Source: Cryobacterium sp. Y11 (GTDB taxonomy: Bacteria > Actinomycetota > Actinomycetes > Actinomycetales > Microbacteriaceae). Taken from it: DNA of 64,000 nucleotides. The notes below the pieces were generated by a model, which worked only from the letters and a program-made list of their open reading frames with translations, had not been told where the DNA came from and made no database searches. The stretch is taken from assembly GCF_002929535.1 (NCBI RefSeq), contig NZ_PJJO01000054.1:124001-188000 (forward strand), written 5' to 3'. Numbering within the stretch: the first letter of the stretch is position 1; each line of letters starts with the position of its first letter. A program made the translations under genes and the position numbers. Below are positions 8,362 through 16,270 of the stretch, one piece after another.

Positions 8362-9900
8362 TTACCTCTCACCCGCGGCCTGGTGAACCCGATATTCGGG
8401 ATCGTTGATGATTTGGACGAGTTCGTCCTTAAAGTTGTCGGCTCGCACCTGTGATTCGTCGAATCTCTCGAGGATTTCGCCGTCGTGCATGACGACGACT
8501 CGGTTGCAGTTCGCCACAATTTCTTCTGGCTCGTCGGAGATGAAAATTACGCCCATGCCGCTCTCGGCGAGGCGATGAATCTTGTCGTAAATCTCCGATT
8601 TCGAGCCGATGTCGATGCCTACGGTGGGGCTGTCAAGGATGAAGATTTGAGGTTCGCGGGCGATCCACTTTCCCAGTACAACTTTCTGCTGGTTGCCACC
8701 CGATAAATTGGCGACGGCGAGCGACGTGTCCTTGTTATTGACGCCCATCTCGTTGACCACTCGTGTCGCTAGAGCCTTCTCCGTCTTGTGATTGAGGATC
8801 TTCATTGGATTCAGGATGCGGTCAAGCATCGTGACCGAGATGTTGGCTTCGACGGACTGCGTCGCGAAGAGCCCCTGGCTCCCCCGCTCTTCGGGCAGAA
8901 GGGCTATGCCGTGTCTCATGGCGTCCCACGGGGCTTTGAGGACAACCGGCTTCCCGTTGACCTTGATCTCGCCACCATCCGGCTTGTTCAACCCGAAGAG
9001 CGTCAGCGCAATTTCCGTGCGGCCTGAGCCGAGCAGTCCCGTGAGGCCAACGATGTCGCCCGGGCGCACAGCAAGATCGATGCCCGAATAGTTGCCTTTG
9101 CGGCTGAGGTTACTGATTTCCAACAGTGGTTCCGACTCGGGGCGAGTGCGATGGTATCTCGTGTACGTCACGTCGCGACCTGTCATGTGGCGACTCAGGC
9201 TGAGCTCGTCGAGCTCGTTCGCTTGAAAATCACCGACCTTTCGACCGTCGCGGAAAATGGTGATGCTGTCAGCGATCTTGAATACTTCGTCGAGCTTGTG
9301 ACTGATGAAAACGATCGACAGGCCCCGTGCCTTGAGGTCGAGGATTATTGACAGCAACCGGGTGACCTCGCGACCGGTGAGCGCGGTGGTTGGCTCATCC
9401 ATAAAGAGGAGACGAGCCTCCATGCTAAGCGCCCGACAGATGGCGACAATTTGTTTGTTCGCGACCGAGAGGGTTGATACGGGAACGTCTAGGTCGAGGT
9501 CGACGCCGACACGTTCTAATTGTTGGCGCGCGATGTCACGCATCGCGCTGCTGCGTACGAACTTAGAGCCGTCGTGCATCATTCGATTGACAGCAATGTT
9601 CTCGGCCACACTCAGATGACCAAAGAGTGAAAGGTCCTGGTAAATCACCTGCACGCCTGCAGCGATGGCACTTCGCGGGGTCAAACTACCTACGGTCTCG
9701 TCCCCGATTGTAATTGCACCAGTATCGGGCGTGTAGACGCCGGAGATGATCTTCGTGAAGGTTGACTTTCCGCAGCCGTTCTCGCCGGCGAGGCAGAGAA
9801 TCTCTCCCTCGCCGATTGTGAAATCTACACCGCGCAGTGCCTTAACGCCGCCGAATGAAATGGAGATGTTTGAGGCTGTGAGTAGGGGCTTACCGATCAT
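8362..9900 (-). CDS. CUT2-type sugar ABC transporter ATP-binding protein
   Basis: A 512-residue protein with two tandem nucleotide-binding domains, as in RbsA/XylG/RhaT. The N-terminal domain has Walker A GENGCGKST and Walker B LLFMDEPTTAL, with a degenerate signature STLSVANKQ in place of LSGGQ. The C-terminal domain has a degenerate Walker A (LLGSGRTEI), the canonical signature NLSGGNQQKV and FILDSPTVGID, with Ser where Glu normally follows. This asymmetry is normal for the family. The start at 9900 (MIGKPLLTASNISISFGG) was chosen because upstream in-frame codons would lie in non-coding DNA next to the binding-protein gene. Confidence 0.92.
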   Translation of the reverse strand: MIGKPLLTASNISISFGGVKALRGVDFTIGEGEILCLAGENGCGKSTFTKIISGVYTPDTGAITIGDETVGSLTPRSAIAAGVQVIYQDLSLFGHLSVAENIAVNRMMHDGSKFVRSSAMRDIARQQLERVGVDLDLDVPVSTLSVANKQIVAICRALSMEARLLFMDEPTTALTGREVTRLLSIILDLKARGLSIVFISHKLDEVFKIADSITIFRDGRKVGDFQANELDELSLSRHMTGRDVTYTRYHRTRPESEPLLEISNLSRKGNYSGIDLAVRPGDIVGLTGLLGSGRTEIALTLFGLNKPDGGEIKVNGKPVVLKAPWDAMRHGIALLPEERGSQGLFATQSVEANISVTMLDRILNPMKILNHKTEKALATRVVNEMGVNNKDTSLAVANLSGGNQQKVVLGKWIAREPQIFILDSPTVGIDIGSKSEIYDKIHRLAESGMGVIFISDEPEEIVANCNRVVVMHDGEILERFDESQVRADNFKDELVQIINDPEYRVHQAAGER

Positions 9901-9970
9901 GATCGACCGTCCTGATACTGTCGCGAAAATGCGAGATTGGGAAAAGAAATGGGTTGCGGGGAGAGCTAGA

Positions 9971-10001
9971 AGACAGCCCTCCCCGCACAAGTGTGCTGTC
10001 T
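9971..10001 (-). other. Stem-loop between binding-protein and ATPase genes
   Basis: AGACAGC (9971-9977) pairs with GCTGTCT (9995-10001), enclosing a competing inner hairpin GCACA/TGTGC (9985-9996). It starts just three bases after the binding-protein stop codon. Stem-loops here in sugar ABC operons usually protect the binding-protein message or partly end transcription, so that the binding protein is made in excess. That role is inferred. Confidence 0.4.
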
Positions 10002-10003
10002 GG

Positions 10004-11059
10004 TTAGAAGGCGTACGGAGCTGCCGGCTCGCCCTTACGCAGTTCCATCGTGGCGTTGCCCAGAATAAGCTGGCCATCGACGGTGACGCTGTTGTAGCCG
10101 TCGTAGCCGAGGTCGTCTCCGGTGGCCACCGTCTCGCCGTTCAGCATGGCGAGGGCGACCGCGTTCAGGGCGTAACCCCAGCCAGCCGGGTCCCAGGTCT
10201 GTGCGTAGCTCATCCAACCGGCATCGAGATCCGGCCCGGAAACGGACGGCAAGCTCAGGCTCACGTTGGCGATGTCCGTAATGTTCTTCTCCTTGAGCAC
10301 GGATGCCATGCCGGAGCCGCCGGACGGCGTCGTTGCGAGGAAGCCCCCAAGATCGGGATACGCGTTGACAATCTCCTGGGCGGAAGCGCGCGACTTGGCA
10401 TCGTCGTTGTCGTTCTCGTACGGCTGATCGGCGACAAGGTGCATGTCGGGGTGGTTCTTCTCGAGGTAAGCAACCGCTGATGTGAACCACGTCATGTGGG
10501 ACTCACTGGTCAACGAGCCAACACTGCCGACATAGTCCCCCTTGCCCCCCATGGCCTCTGCCAGGCCCTTGGCGAATCCCTCACCGAAGGCCACGTTGTC
10601 GAAGGCTTCGATGTCAAAGTCGATAGCGTCGGTGCCAACGAGTGCTGCCGCCTCCGTCGTGCCGACGATGATTCCCTGGTCACGGGCTTTCTTCAGGGTG
10701 GGTGCAATGCCCAGCGGGTCGTTGGGCACAACGATGATGGCGTCGACCCCCTGTGCGATGAGGTCTTCGACGATGGCAACTTGCTTGGCCGAGTCCCCCG
10801 TGTCCGGTCCCGTTTGCCACGCCTCGACGGTGTCAGAGTTGTCGTCGTTGAACATGGTGACGCCCTCGCTCATGCGCTGGAACCAGGTGATTCCCTCGAC
10901 TTTAGAGACGGTCGCGATACGAAACGCGCCCTCCGAGCCGCCAGCGGCGGCCGCTGGAGCACCCCCTCCTACATCGCCGACGCTGCTGCAGCCGGTGGCC
11001 ATAGCGACGGTTGCGAATGCGACCACCATTCCCGTGATTAGCCTGCGCTTGGTGATCAT
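10004..11059 (-). CDS. Sugar ABC transporter substrate-binding lipoprotein (RhaS/LsrB-like)
   Basis: A 351-residue type I periplasmic-binding protein. A lipoprotein signal peptide (MITKRRLITGMVVAFATV) leads to the lipobox MATGC, then an Ala/Gly linker and two alternating domains. IVEDLIAQGVDAIIVVPNDP is characteristic of the ribose/rhamnose/AI-2 binding group. The start at 11059 follows AAAGGAG with ideal spacing. It is the first gene of the unit SBP-ATPase-permease-permease-TIM-RpiB and lies 100 bp downstream of inverted-repeat site 1. The ligand is unknown; the downstream isomerases suggest a small ketose or related polyol. Confidence 0.9.
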   Translation of the reverse strand: MITKRRLITGMVVAFATVAMATGCSSVGDVGGGAPAAAAGGSEGAFRIATVSKVEGITWFQRMSEGVTMFNDDNSDTVEAWQTGPDTGDSAKQVAIVEDLIAQGVDAIIVVPNDPLGIAPTLKKARDQGIIVGTTEAAALVGTDAIDFDIEAFDNVAFGEGFAKGLAEAMGGKGDYVGSVGSLTSESHMTWFTSAVAYLEKNHPDMHLVADQPYENDNDDAKSRASAQEIVNAYPDLGGFLATTPSGGSGMASVLKEKNITDIANVSLSLPSVSGPDLDAGWMSYAQTWDPAGWGYALNAVALAMLNGETVATGDDLGYDGYNSVTVDGQLILGNATMELRKGEPAAPYAF

Positions 11060-11125
11060 TCGAGTTCTCCTTTGAACTGTGAGGGTGGCCGTAGTCGGCC
11101 GCTGAGGGCCCTTGAGTGCCTGCTG

Positions 11126-11193
11126 CAACGCTATACAGGCCCGTACTCAGTCAAAATTGGGACTTTCCCTATAGTGCGGTAGGGAAGTCCCTA
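11126..11193 (-). promoter_or_regulatory. Inverted-repeat operator site 1 with -10-like element, importer operon
   Basis: GGGACTTTCCCTA (11159-11171) and TAGGGAAGTCCCTA (11180-11193) form an inverted repeat with a single-base bulge. On the minus strand TATAGCGTTG follows at 11135-11126, exactly 23 bp from the repeat, and resembles a -10 box. The same arrangement occurs in front of the dehydrogenase operon. The repeat would overlap the -35 region, as expected for an activator site. The fused kinase/regulator at 16271-18124 is the likely binder (inference). Confidence 0.7.
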
Positions 11194-11223
11194 CGTACTG
11201 GCTCACACCCGTATCGTGCCTCA

Positions 11224-11265
11224 AATGCCGCACGCCCCGAACCTCGATTCGGGGCGTGCGGCATT
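11224..11265 (-). terminator. Strong hairpin terminator after the E2 gene
   Basis: A perfect 18-bp stem (11224-11241 with 11248-11265) with a 6-base loop. It sits about 30 bases beyond the E2 stop codon and upstream of operator site 1. There is no long T run on either strand, so termination would rely on hairpin strength. It separates the E1-E2 unit from the importer promoter. Confidence 0.8.
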
Positions 11266-11295
11266 ACGGACACCTGGTGCGGCGAGTCTCCTCGC

Positions 11296-12603
11296 TTAGG
11301 TAAGGATCGAAAGTGGATTCTCAATGAGCGCTTTAAATCGTTGCAGCCACCGGGCAGCGAGCACGCCATCGACCGGGCGATGGTCGACTGAGATCGTCAC
11401 CGTGAGGGTGCTGCCCACTGTGAGTTCCCCGTCAACGACCACGGGCTGTTGAATCACCGCACCGACCGCTAAGATCCCGGCCTGTGGTGGATTGATGATG
11501 GCTGAGAAGCTCTCTACGCCAAACATTCCCAGGTTTGTAACGGTGAAGGCGCCACCTTCAAGTTCATTCTGCTTCAATCTGCCCTCATTGGCACGCACCG
11601 CGAAGTCACGTACTTGATTGGAGATCTCTGTCAGACTGAGTTTTTCTGCCGATCGGATAACAGGGGTCACAAGCCCCCTTTCACTTCCGATTGCCACGGA
11701 GATATCGACCGAGTCGTACCGCCGGACGGCATCGTCCATCCAGATCACGTTCATCTCGGGGACCTCAGCAAGCGCCTTGGCGACCGCTTTCACGACAAAA
11801 TCGTTAATGGATACGCGAACCACGGCATCCGCGTTGAGCTGATGCCGCAGCGCAAGCAGCGCGTCCACCCGGCAGGTCGCATTGAGGTAAAAATGCGGGG
11901 CATCACGCTTGCTCTGCGTCAAGAACCGGGCAACGGCTCGGCGTATCCCGCTGTGCGGAATATCGGTATATCCCGTGCCGAGCGCTTCGACTCGGGCTGG
12001 AGCCTTCTGGGACGGCACCCCGGGTGTCAGCGGTATTGTGATGGCGGCTTCGTCAGGTGCTTTAACTCGCTCAGCCAGGGCAGTAATAGCGCGGTGAACG
12101 TCATCTCGTACAATGCGCTGGCCAGGCCCTGTGCCCTCGATATCGGCAACATCGACATTGTTTTCCCGAGCGATCCTGCGCGCGAGGGGCGAGGCGAAGA
12201 TGCGGCCGTGGGTGAGCGACGTCGGCACGGTCGCGACCGGCACAGCCCGATCAATCGGAGCCTGCGGAAGCTGGTCCGGCACTGCCGACACCGTGACTCC
12301 TGGGCCTCCCGGCACAGACAATCCGAGTGCAGCGAAAACTGAGGCGTCGTCACCGACGATTTCATCCACTGCGATGAGCACGGCGATCGGGGCGCCGACG
12401 GCAACAGAAGTGCCGGGCTCGGCGAGGGTTCGCCACAGGACGGCGTCCTGGTCCGCCTCGATTTCAACGTTCGCTTTCTCGGTCTCCACTGTGGCCAATG
12501 CGTCGCCAGGGTGGAACTCTCCACTCTCCTGGATCAACCATTCGAGGAGGACTGCCTCTTCGGCATCCGCTGAAATACCGGGCATGCGCAAGATAGAAGC
12601 CAT
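11296..12603 (-). CDS. Dihydrolipoamide acyltransferase (E2) of a 2-oxoacid/acyloin dehydrogenase complex
   Basis: A 435-residue E2. One N-terminal lipoyl domain carries the lipoylated lysine in VETEKANVEI (Lys43). A peripheral-subunit-binding domain lies around residues 131-167 (ASPLARRIARENNVDVADIE), and the C-terminal catalytic domain carries the DHRPVDG motif. It transfers the acyl group made by E1 to coenzyme A. It starts directly after the E1 stop codon (TAGATG), so they are coupled. No E3 (dihydrolipoamide dehydrogenase) gene is nearby; a housekeeping E3 must serve. The acyl group is not predictable from the sequence. Confidence 0.9.
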   Translation of the reverse strand: MASILRMPGISADAEEAVLLEWLIQESGEFHPGDALATVETEKANVEIEADQDAVLWRTLAEPGTSVAVGAPIAVLIAVDEIVGDDASVFAALGLSVPGGPGVTVSAVPDQLPQAPIDRAVPVATVPTSLTHGRIFASPLARRIARENNVDVADIEGTGPGQRIVRDDVHRAITALAERVKAPDEAAITIPLTPGVPSQKAPARVEALGTGYTDIPHSGIRRAVARFLTQSKRDAPHFYLNATCRVDALLALRHQLNADAVVRVSINDFVVKAVAKALAEVPEMNVIWMDDAVRRYDSVDISVAIGSERGLVTPVIRSAEKLSLTEISNQVRDFAVRANEGRLKQNELEGGAFTVTNLGMFGVESFSAIINPPQAGILAVGAVIQQPVVVDGELTVGSTLTVTISVDHRPVDGVLAARWLQRFKALIENPLSILT

Positions 12604-14796
12604 CTACTTCACGCCCTTACGTGCACCAAAAAGCTCGGTCAACGAGGCGATAACCGTATCGGTGTCGGCGATCGCAGCTTTTTCGAGCACCTTACTGATG
12701 CTCGGTGACGATTCAGCGCCGGTCACGCGGGCAATGGGGGAGTCCAGCCAGTCGAAGAATCGGCGCTGGATCTCATCACTCAGCCACGCCCCGTAGGACG
12801 TCCCGTGCGACCCCTGCTCGACGAGAAGCACATTATTTGTCTTGCGTATGCTTTCGCCGATCGTGTCCCAGTCAATGCTGGCCGCGTCAAGCCAGCGCAG
12901 GTCGATGACCTCCGCATCGATACCGGCAGCTTCAACCGCATCGAGCGACTGCTGCACCATAGCTAGGTACGTGATGATCGTGACGGCCTTGCCTTCGCGC
13001 CGAACCGCGGCCGAGCCAATCGGGATATAGAAGTCTAGGTCCGTCTCCGGCACGTCGAATGACGTCTTGTAGAGGTCGGAGTCGTGCTCCAGCACCGCGA
13101 CCGGGTCATTGCAACGAAGTGAGCTGTTCATCATACCGATGTAGTCCAGGGCCGTCGAAGGCGCGGCAATGCGCCAGCCCACTGACGTGTTCATTATTCC
13201 CGCCGGATCCATCGAGTGCTGCGAGCCGTAGCCGGTACGCGTTCCAATTTTGATCCGCATCACGAGTGGCATGTCGTGCTTACCGCCAAACATATGTCTG
13301 GCCTTGCCGATTTGGTTAAAGATCTGGTCCGCTGCAACCCAAATGAAGTCAGCGTACATCAGCTCAACCACGGGACGGTAACGCCCATCGAGGGCCATGC
13401 CACCGGCAAGACCGGTAAACCCCGCCTCGCTGATCGGCGTGCCGAGCACCCGGTCGGGGAAGGCGTCTTTCAGCCCCTTGGTGGCCCCTCGCGGTCCCCC
13501 GGACATTTTATGCACATCCTCGCCCATTACAACGATCGAGTCGTCTTGCTCCATCCGACGCCCCATGACCGCTGCTACGACGTCGACAAACTTCTTCGTG
13601 ACTGTTTTGCCAGCGAAGTCCTTCGCCTCCTTAAAATCGACCCCGGTGAATTCGCTCAGGTCGCCGCGGATTCCTGTGTCAATCAGGCTTGGGTCCGGCC
13701 ACAATTCGGGACGAAAGCGTTGCGTTCCCTGACCGGCAGGGTCTGCCTCAAGCAGGTTATTCGACACATCAGCCATAACTTTCTTGACTTTTGCGCGAAG
13801 CTCGGTGACCTCTTCCTCCGATATCAGCTTGCGCCGCAAAAGATGAGACTCGACCATCCGCAGGGGGTCACGTTCACGCCATTCCGTTTCTTCGGCTTTC
13901 TCGCGGTAGCCGAAAGCGCTGCCGGGGAACGGACCATTTTGGTGAAAGTACCTGTAAACATTGGCCTCGATCATGGTCGGGCCTTTACCGGCGCGCATGT
14001 GCTGGAGCGCCTCACCCATGGCGAGATGCACAGCTAAAGGATCCATCCCGTCAACGCGCCAGCTCGCTATATTGAACCCGAGAGCGCGAGCAGACAGCCG
14101 GGGCTCACCGGTGGCCTCTTCGACAGTCGTTGATACGGCGTACCGGTTGTTTTCCACAAAGAAACACACCGGCAGGTCCCAGGCCGAGGCAAGGTTGAGT
14201 GATTCCAGCACTGAACCGATGTTCATAGCACCGTCGCCGAAATAGCTCACCGAGACGGCATCGGTCTTCGCCTGCTTGCTCGACCAAGCAAATCCAGCAG
14301 CGAAGGGAACCGCGCCGCCGACGATGGCATTGGTGCCCATCGCTCCCGCCTCGATCCACTGCAGGTGCATGGAGCCGCCGCGACCGCCGCAGTAGCCGTC
14401 TGCCAATCCACAGATCTCGGCCAGGCCGCGCCGCAGCACTGTGCGTACGTCGTCAGAAAATTCTGCGGTGGGATCGAAACCACTGGGCGAGACGAAGCCC
14501 AACGCCTTAGCGAGGAACTGGTGATGGCCGCGGTGCGAACCATTGATCTGGTCGGCGGCCGTCAATCCCATGATCGAACCGACTGCGCCGCCCTCCTGCC
14601 CAATGCTGGAGTGCGCCGGACCATTTATCAGCTTCTGCCCGGCGAGAACAAGCACGGTCTCCTCGAACGCCCTAACCAGGTGCATCTGAGTGAGCATGGT
14701 CTTCAGTAGCGCTGGGTCGGCCGCATCCCAATCTTTCTGCGTGGCCTGGAGTTCGACCCAGGGGGACGCTGGCTGAAGGTTCTTAATACTGGGCAT
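12604..14796 (-). CDS. Thiamine-diphosphate-dependent dehydrogenase E1, alpha and beta subunits fused
   Basis: A 730-residue protein joining what are usually two subunits. Residues 1 to about 380 form the E1 alpha part, with SHRGHHQFLAKA and the thiamine-diphosphate motif starting at GDG (187-189) and ending VENNRYAVS. From about residue 400 the E1 beta part begins (VVMGEDVHKMSGGPRG, then GLAGGMALDGRYRPVVELMY). Known relatives decarboxylate branched 2-oxoacids or pyruvate, or cleave acetoin. In an island of ketose-phosphate enzymes, cleavage of an acyloin such as a ketose is an attractive alternative (inference). The start is supported by GAGGAA five bases upstream. Operator site 2 lies 144 bp upstream. 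Confidence 0.88.
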   Translation of the reverse strand: MPSIKNLQPASPWVELQATQKDWDAADPALLKTMLTQMHLVRAFEETVLVLAGQKLINGPAHSSIGQEGGAVGSIMGLTAADQINGSHRGHHQFLAKALGFVSPSGFDPTAEFSDDVRTVLRRGLAEICGLADGYCGGRGGSMHLQWIEAGAMGTNAIVGGAVPFAAGFAWSSKQAKTDAVSVSYFGDGAMNIGSVLESLNLASAWDLPVCFFVENNRYAVSTTVEEATGEPRLSARALGFNIASWRVDGMDPLAVHLAMGEALQHMRAGKGPTMIEANVYRYFHQNGPFPGSAFGYREKAEETEWRERDPLRMVESHLLRRKLISEEEVTELRAKVKKVMADVSNNLLEADPAGQGTQRFRPELWPDPSLIDTGIRGDLSEFTGVDFKEAKDFAGKTVTKKFVDVVAAVMGRRMEQDDSIVVMGEDVHKMSGGPRGATKGLKDAFPDRVLGTPISEAGFTGLAGGMALDGRYRPVVELMYADFIWVAADQIFNQIGKARHMFGGKHDMPLVMRIKIGTRTGYGSQHSMDPAGIMNTSVGWRIAAPSTALDYIGMMNSSLRCNDPVAVLEHDSDLYKTSFDVPETDLDFYIPIGSAAVRREGKAVTIITYLAMVQQSLDAVEAAGIDAEVIDLRWLDAASIDWDTIGESIRKTNNVLLVEQGSHGTSYGAWLSDEIQRRFFDWLDSPIARVTGAESSPSISKVLEKAAIADTDTVIASLTELFGARKGVK

Positions 14797-14907
14797 CGAT
14801 TCCTCGTTTACTCTCGGCGCTGCATAGTGAAGAAAGGTGGTAATTCGCAGTTCACGCGCAGGATGGTGACTCTGCGAAGCTCGGCGACCCGATCAGTGCT
14901 GTTGTAC

Positions 14908-14978
14908 CAACGCTATAGGCGGGCGGGAGCGACAGAAATTAGGACTTCCCCCTATCCCTGACGGTAGGGAAGCCCCTA
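14908..14978 (-). promoter_or_regulatory. Inverted-repeat operator site 2 with -10-like element, dehydrogenase operon
   Basis: TAGGACTTCCCCCTA (14940-14954) and TAGGGAAGCCCCTA (14965-14978) form an inverted repeat closely matching site 1; both right arms sit in the context CGGTAGGGAAG-CCCTACGT with C or T at one position. On the minus strand TATAGCGTTG occurs at 14917-14908, 23 bp from the repeat, exactly as at site 1. It therefore looks like the promoter and activator site of the E1-E2 operon. Confidence 0.7.
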
Positions 14979-14995
14979 CGTCATCGACCTGGCGA

Positions 14996-16024
14996 CTATC
15001 CAAACAGCGTTAGAGCCTCGTCATAACGGCTCTGCGGAACGGTCTTGAGCTGGCCGATCGCCTCGCTGAGGTCAACCCGAACGATCTCCGTGGAGCGCAC
15101 GGCCACCATCTGACCCCAGTCTTCGTCGTGCGCTGCGTCGACTGCCGCCATGCCCAGTCTGGTAGCTAATACCCGATCCGAAGCACTCGGTACACCACCG
15201 CGTTGGATATGACCGAGAGTGGTCGAGCGAGTCTCGATTCCGGTGCGCTCTTCGATGGTGGGAGCGAGGAATTCGCCGATTCCGCCGAGACGGGGGCGAG
15301 AGAACGCGTCGAGTCCGCGTGCGGAATGCGCGCTCGTCATGCCGTCGGGCACGAATCCCTCCGCCACCACGATCAGGGGAGGACGGCCACGCTGGAATGG
15401 CTTGCCAACCCAGTCGCAGATCTCATCGATCGTCGCGTTTTGTTCGGGAATTAAGATGGCGTGTGCGCTGGTGGCCATCCCTGCGTGGAGGGCGATCCAG
15501 CCGACATGCCTTCCCATGACTTCGGCGATCATACAACGATGATGCGACTCTCCGGTAGTCTTCAGCCGGTCGATCGCTTCGGTAGCAATCTCGACGGCCG
15601 TGTCGAATCCAAAGGTGTAATCTGTTGCCGAAATGTCATTGTCCACCGTCTTAGGCACACCGATAATGCGCACGCCCTCATCGCTGAGCATTTTGGCCAC
15701 CGTCAGGGTGCCTTCACCACCGATCACGATCAGTGCGTCGAGTCGCATTAAACGCAAATTGGCCACGACCTTCTGAACGGTGCCTCCATCGTCGAACGGC
15801 GAGGTGCGGGACGTGCCCAGAATGGTGCCGCCAAGCTTCGCGATGCCGCGCACGCTTTTCCAGTCGAGTTCGATGGCGTTTTGCTCGACCACTCCCCTCC
15901 ATCCATCGAGCAGCCCAAAGAATTCATCTTTGTGCCCCCGGATACCGCGCAAGACACAGGCGCGGATCACCGCGTTGAGTCCGGGACAATCCCCGCCGCT
16001 GGTTAGAATTCCTATGCGCGCCAT
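14996..16024 (-). CDS. pfkA: 6-phosphofructokinase (ATP-type, group III)
   Basis: A 342-residue phosphofructokinase that phosphorylates fructose 6-phosphate at C1; some members also use sedoheptulose 7-phosphate. GILTSGGDCPGLNAVIR is the N-terminal ATP loop. GGEGTL has Gly at the position that favours ATP over pyrophosphate, while PKTVDNDI has Lys at the second discriminating position. That combination is the actinobacterial group III ATP enzyme. It is transcribed away from the fused regulator gene and shares a 246-bp intergenic region that carries a weak fourth copy of the operator. Its place in the island suggests a dedicated paralogue rather than the housekeeping enzyme. Confidence 0.9.
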   Translation of the reverse strand: MARIGILTSGGDCPGLNAVIRACVLRGIRGHKDEFFGLLDGWRGVVEQNAIELDWKSVRGIAKLGGTILGTSRTSPFDDGGTVQKVVANLRLMRLDALIVIGGEGTLTVAKMLSDEGVRIIGVPKTVDNDISATDYTFGFDTAVEIATEAIDRLKTTGESHHRCMIAEVMGRHVGWIALHAGMATSAHAILIPEQNATIDEICDWVGKPFQRGRPPLIVVAEGFVPDGMTSAHSARGLDAFSRPRLGGIGEFLAPTIEERTGIETRSTTLGHIQRGGVPSASDRVLATRLGMAAVDAAHDEDWGQMVAVRSTEIVRVDLSEAIGQLKTVPQSRYDEALTLFG

Positions 16025-16119
16025 CAGTCGTTCCCCACCACTTTCTCCATACCGTCGTGGTCGCGACCTTCTGCGGCGGCGACCATGTCAGGTAACCACG
16101 TAGCTGAGGTTGAAACCAT

Positions 16120-16152
16120 GAGGAGTTCCCCGACCCGACGATGAGGGTAAAC
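16120..16152. promoter_or_regulatory. Degenerate fourth operator copy between pfkA and the regulator gene
   Basis: AGGAGTTCCCC (16121-16131) equals one arm of operator site 3, while the partner arm (AGGGTAAACC, about 16144-16153) is poorly conserved. It lies about 100 bp before the pfkA start, a distance like that of site 1 from its gene. The regulator gene itself may be autoregulated from here. Weak evidence: one good half-site only. Confidence 0.4.
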
Positions 16153-16270
16153 CAGCACAACAATCAATGGTTTAATGTGAAAATAGCGTAACGCTCGTTC
16201 TCCCGGCACCGAGGCCGCGAGGGATGGTCACCGTCTTCGATGCGTACGTCGGTCGGATGGAACAGCAAAG

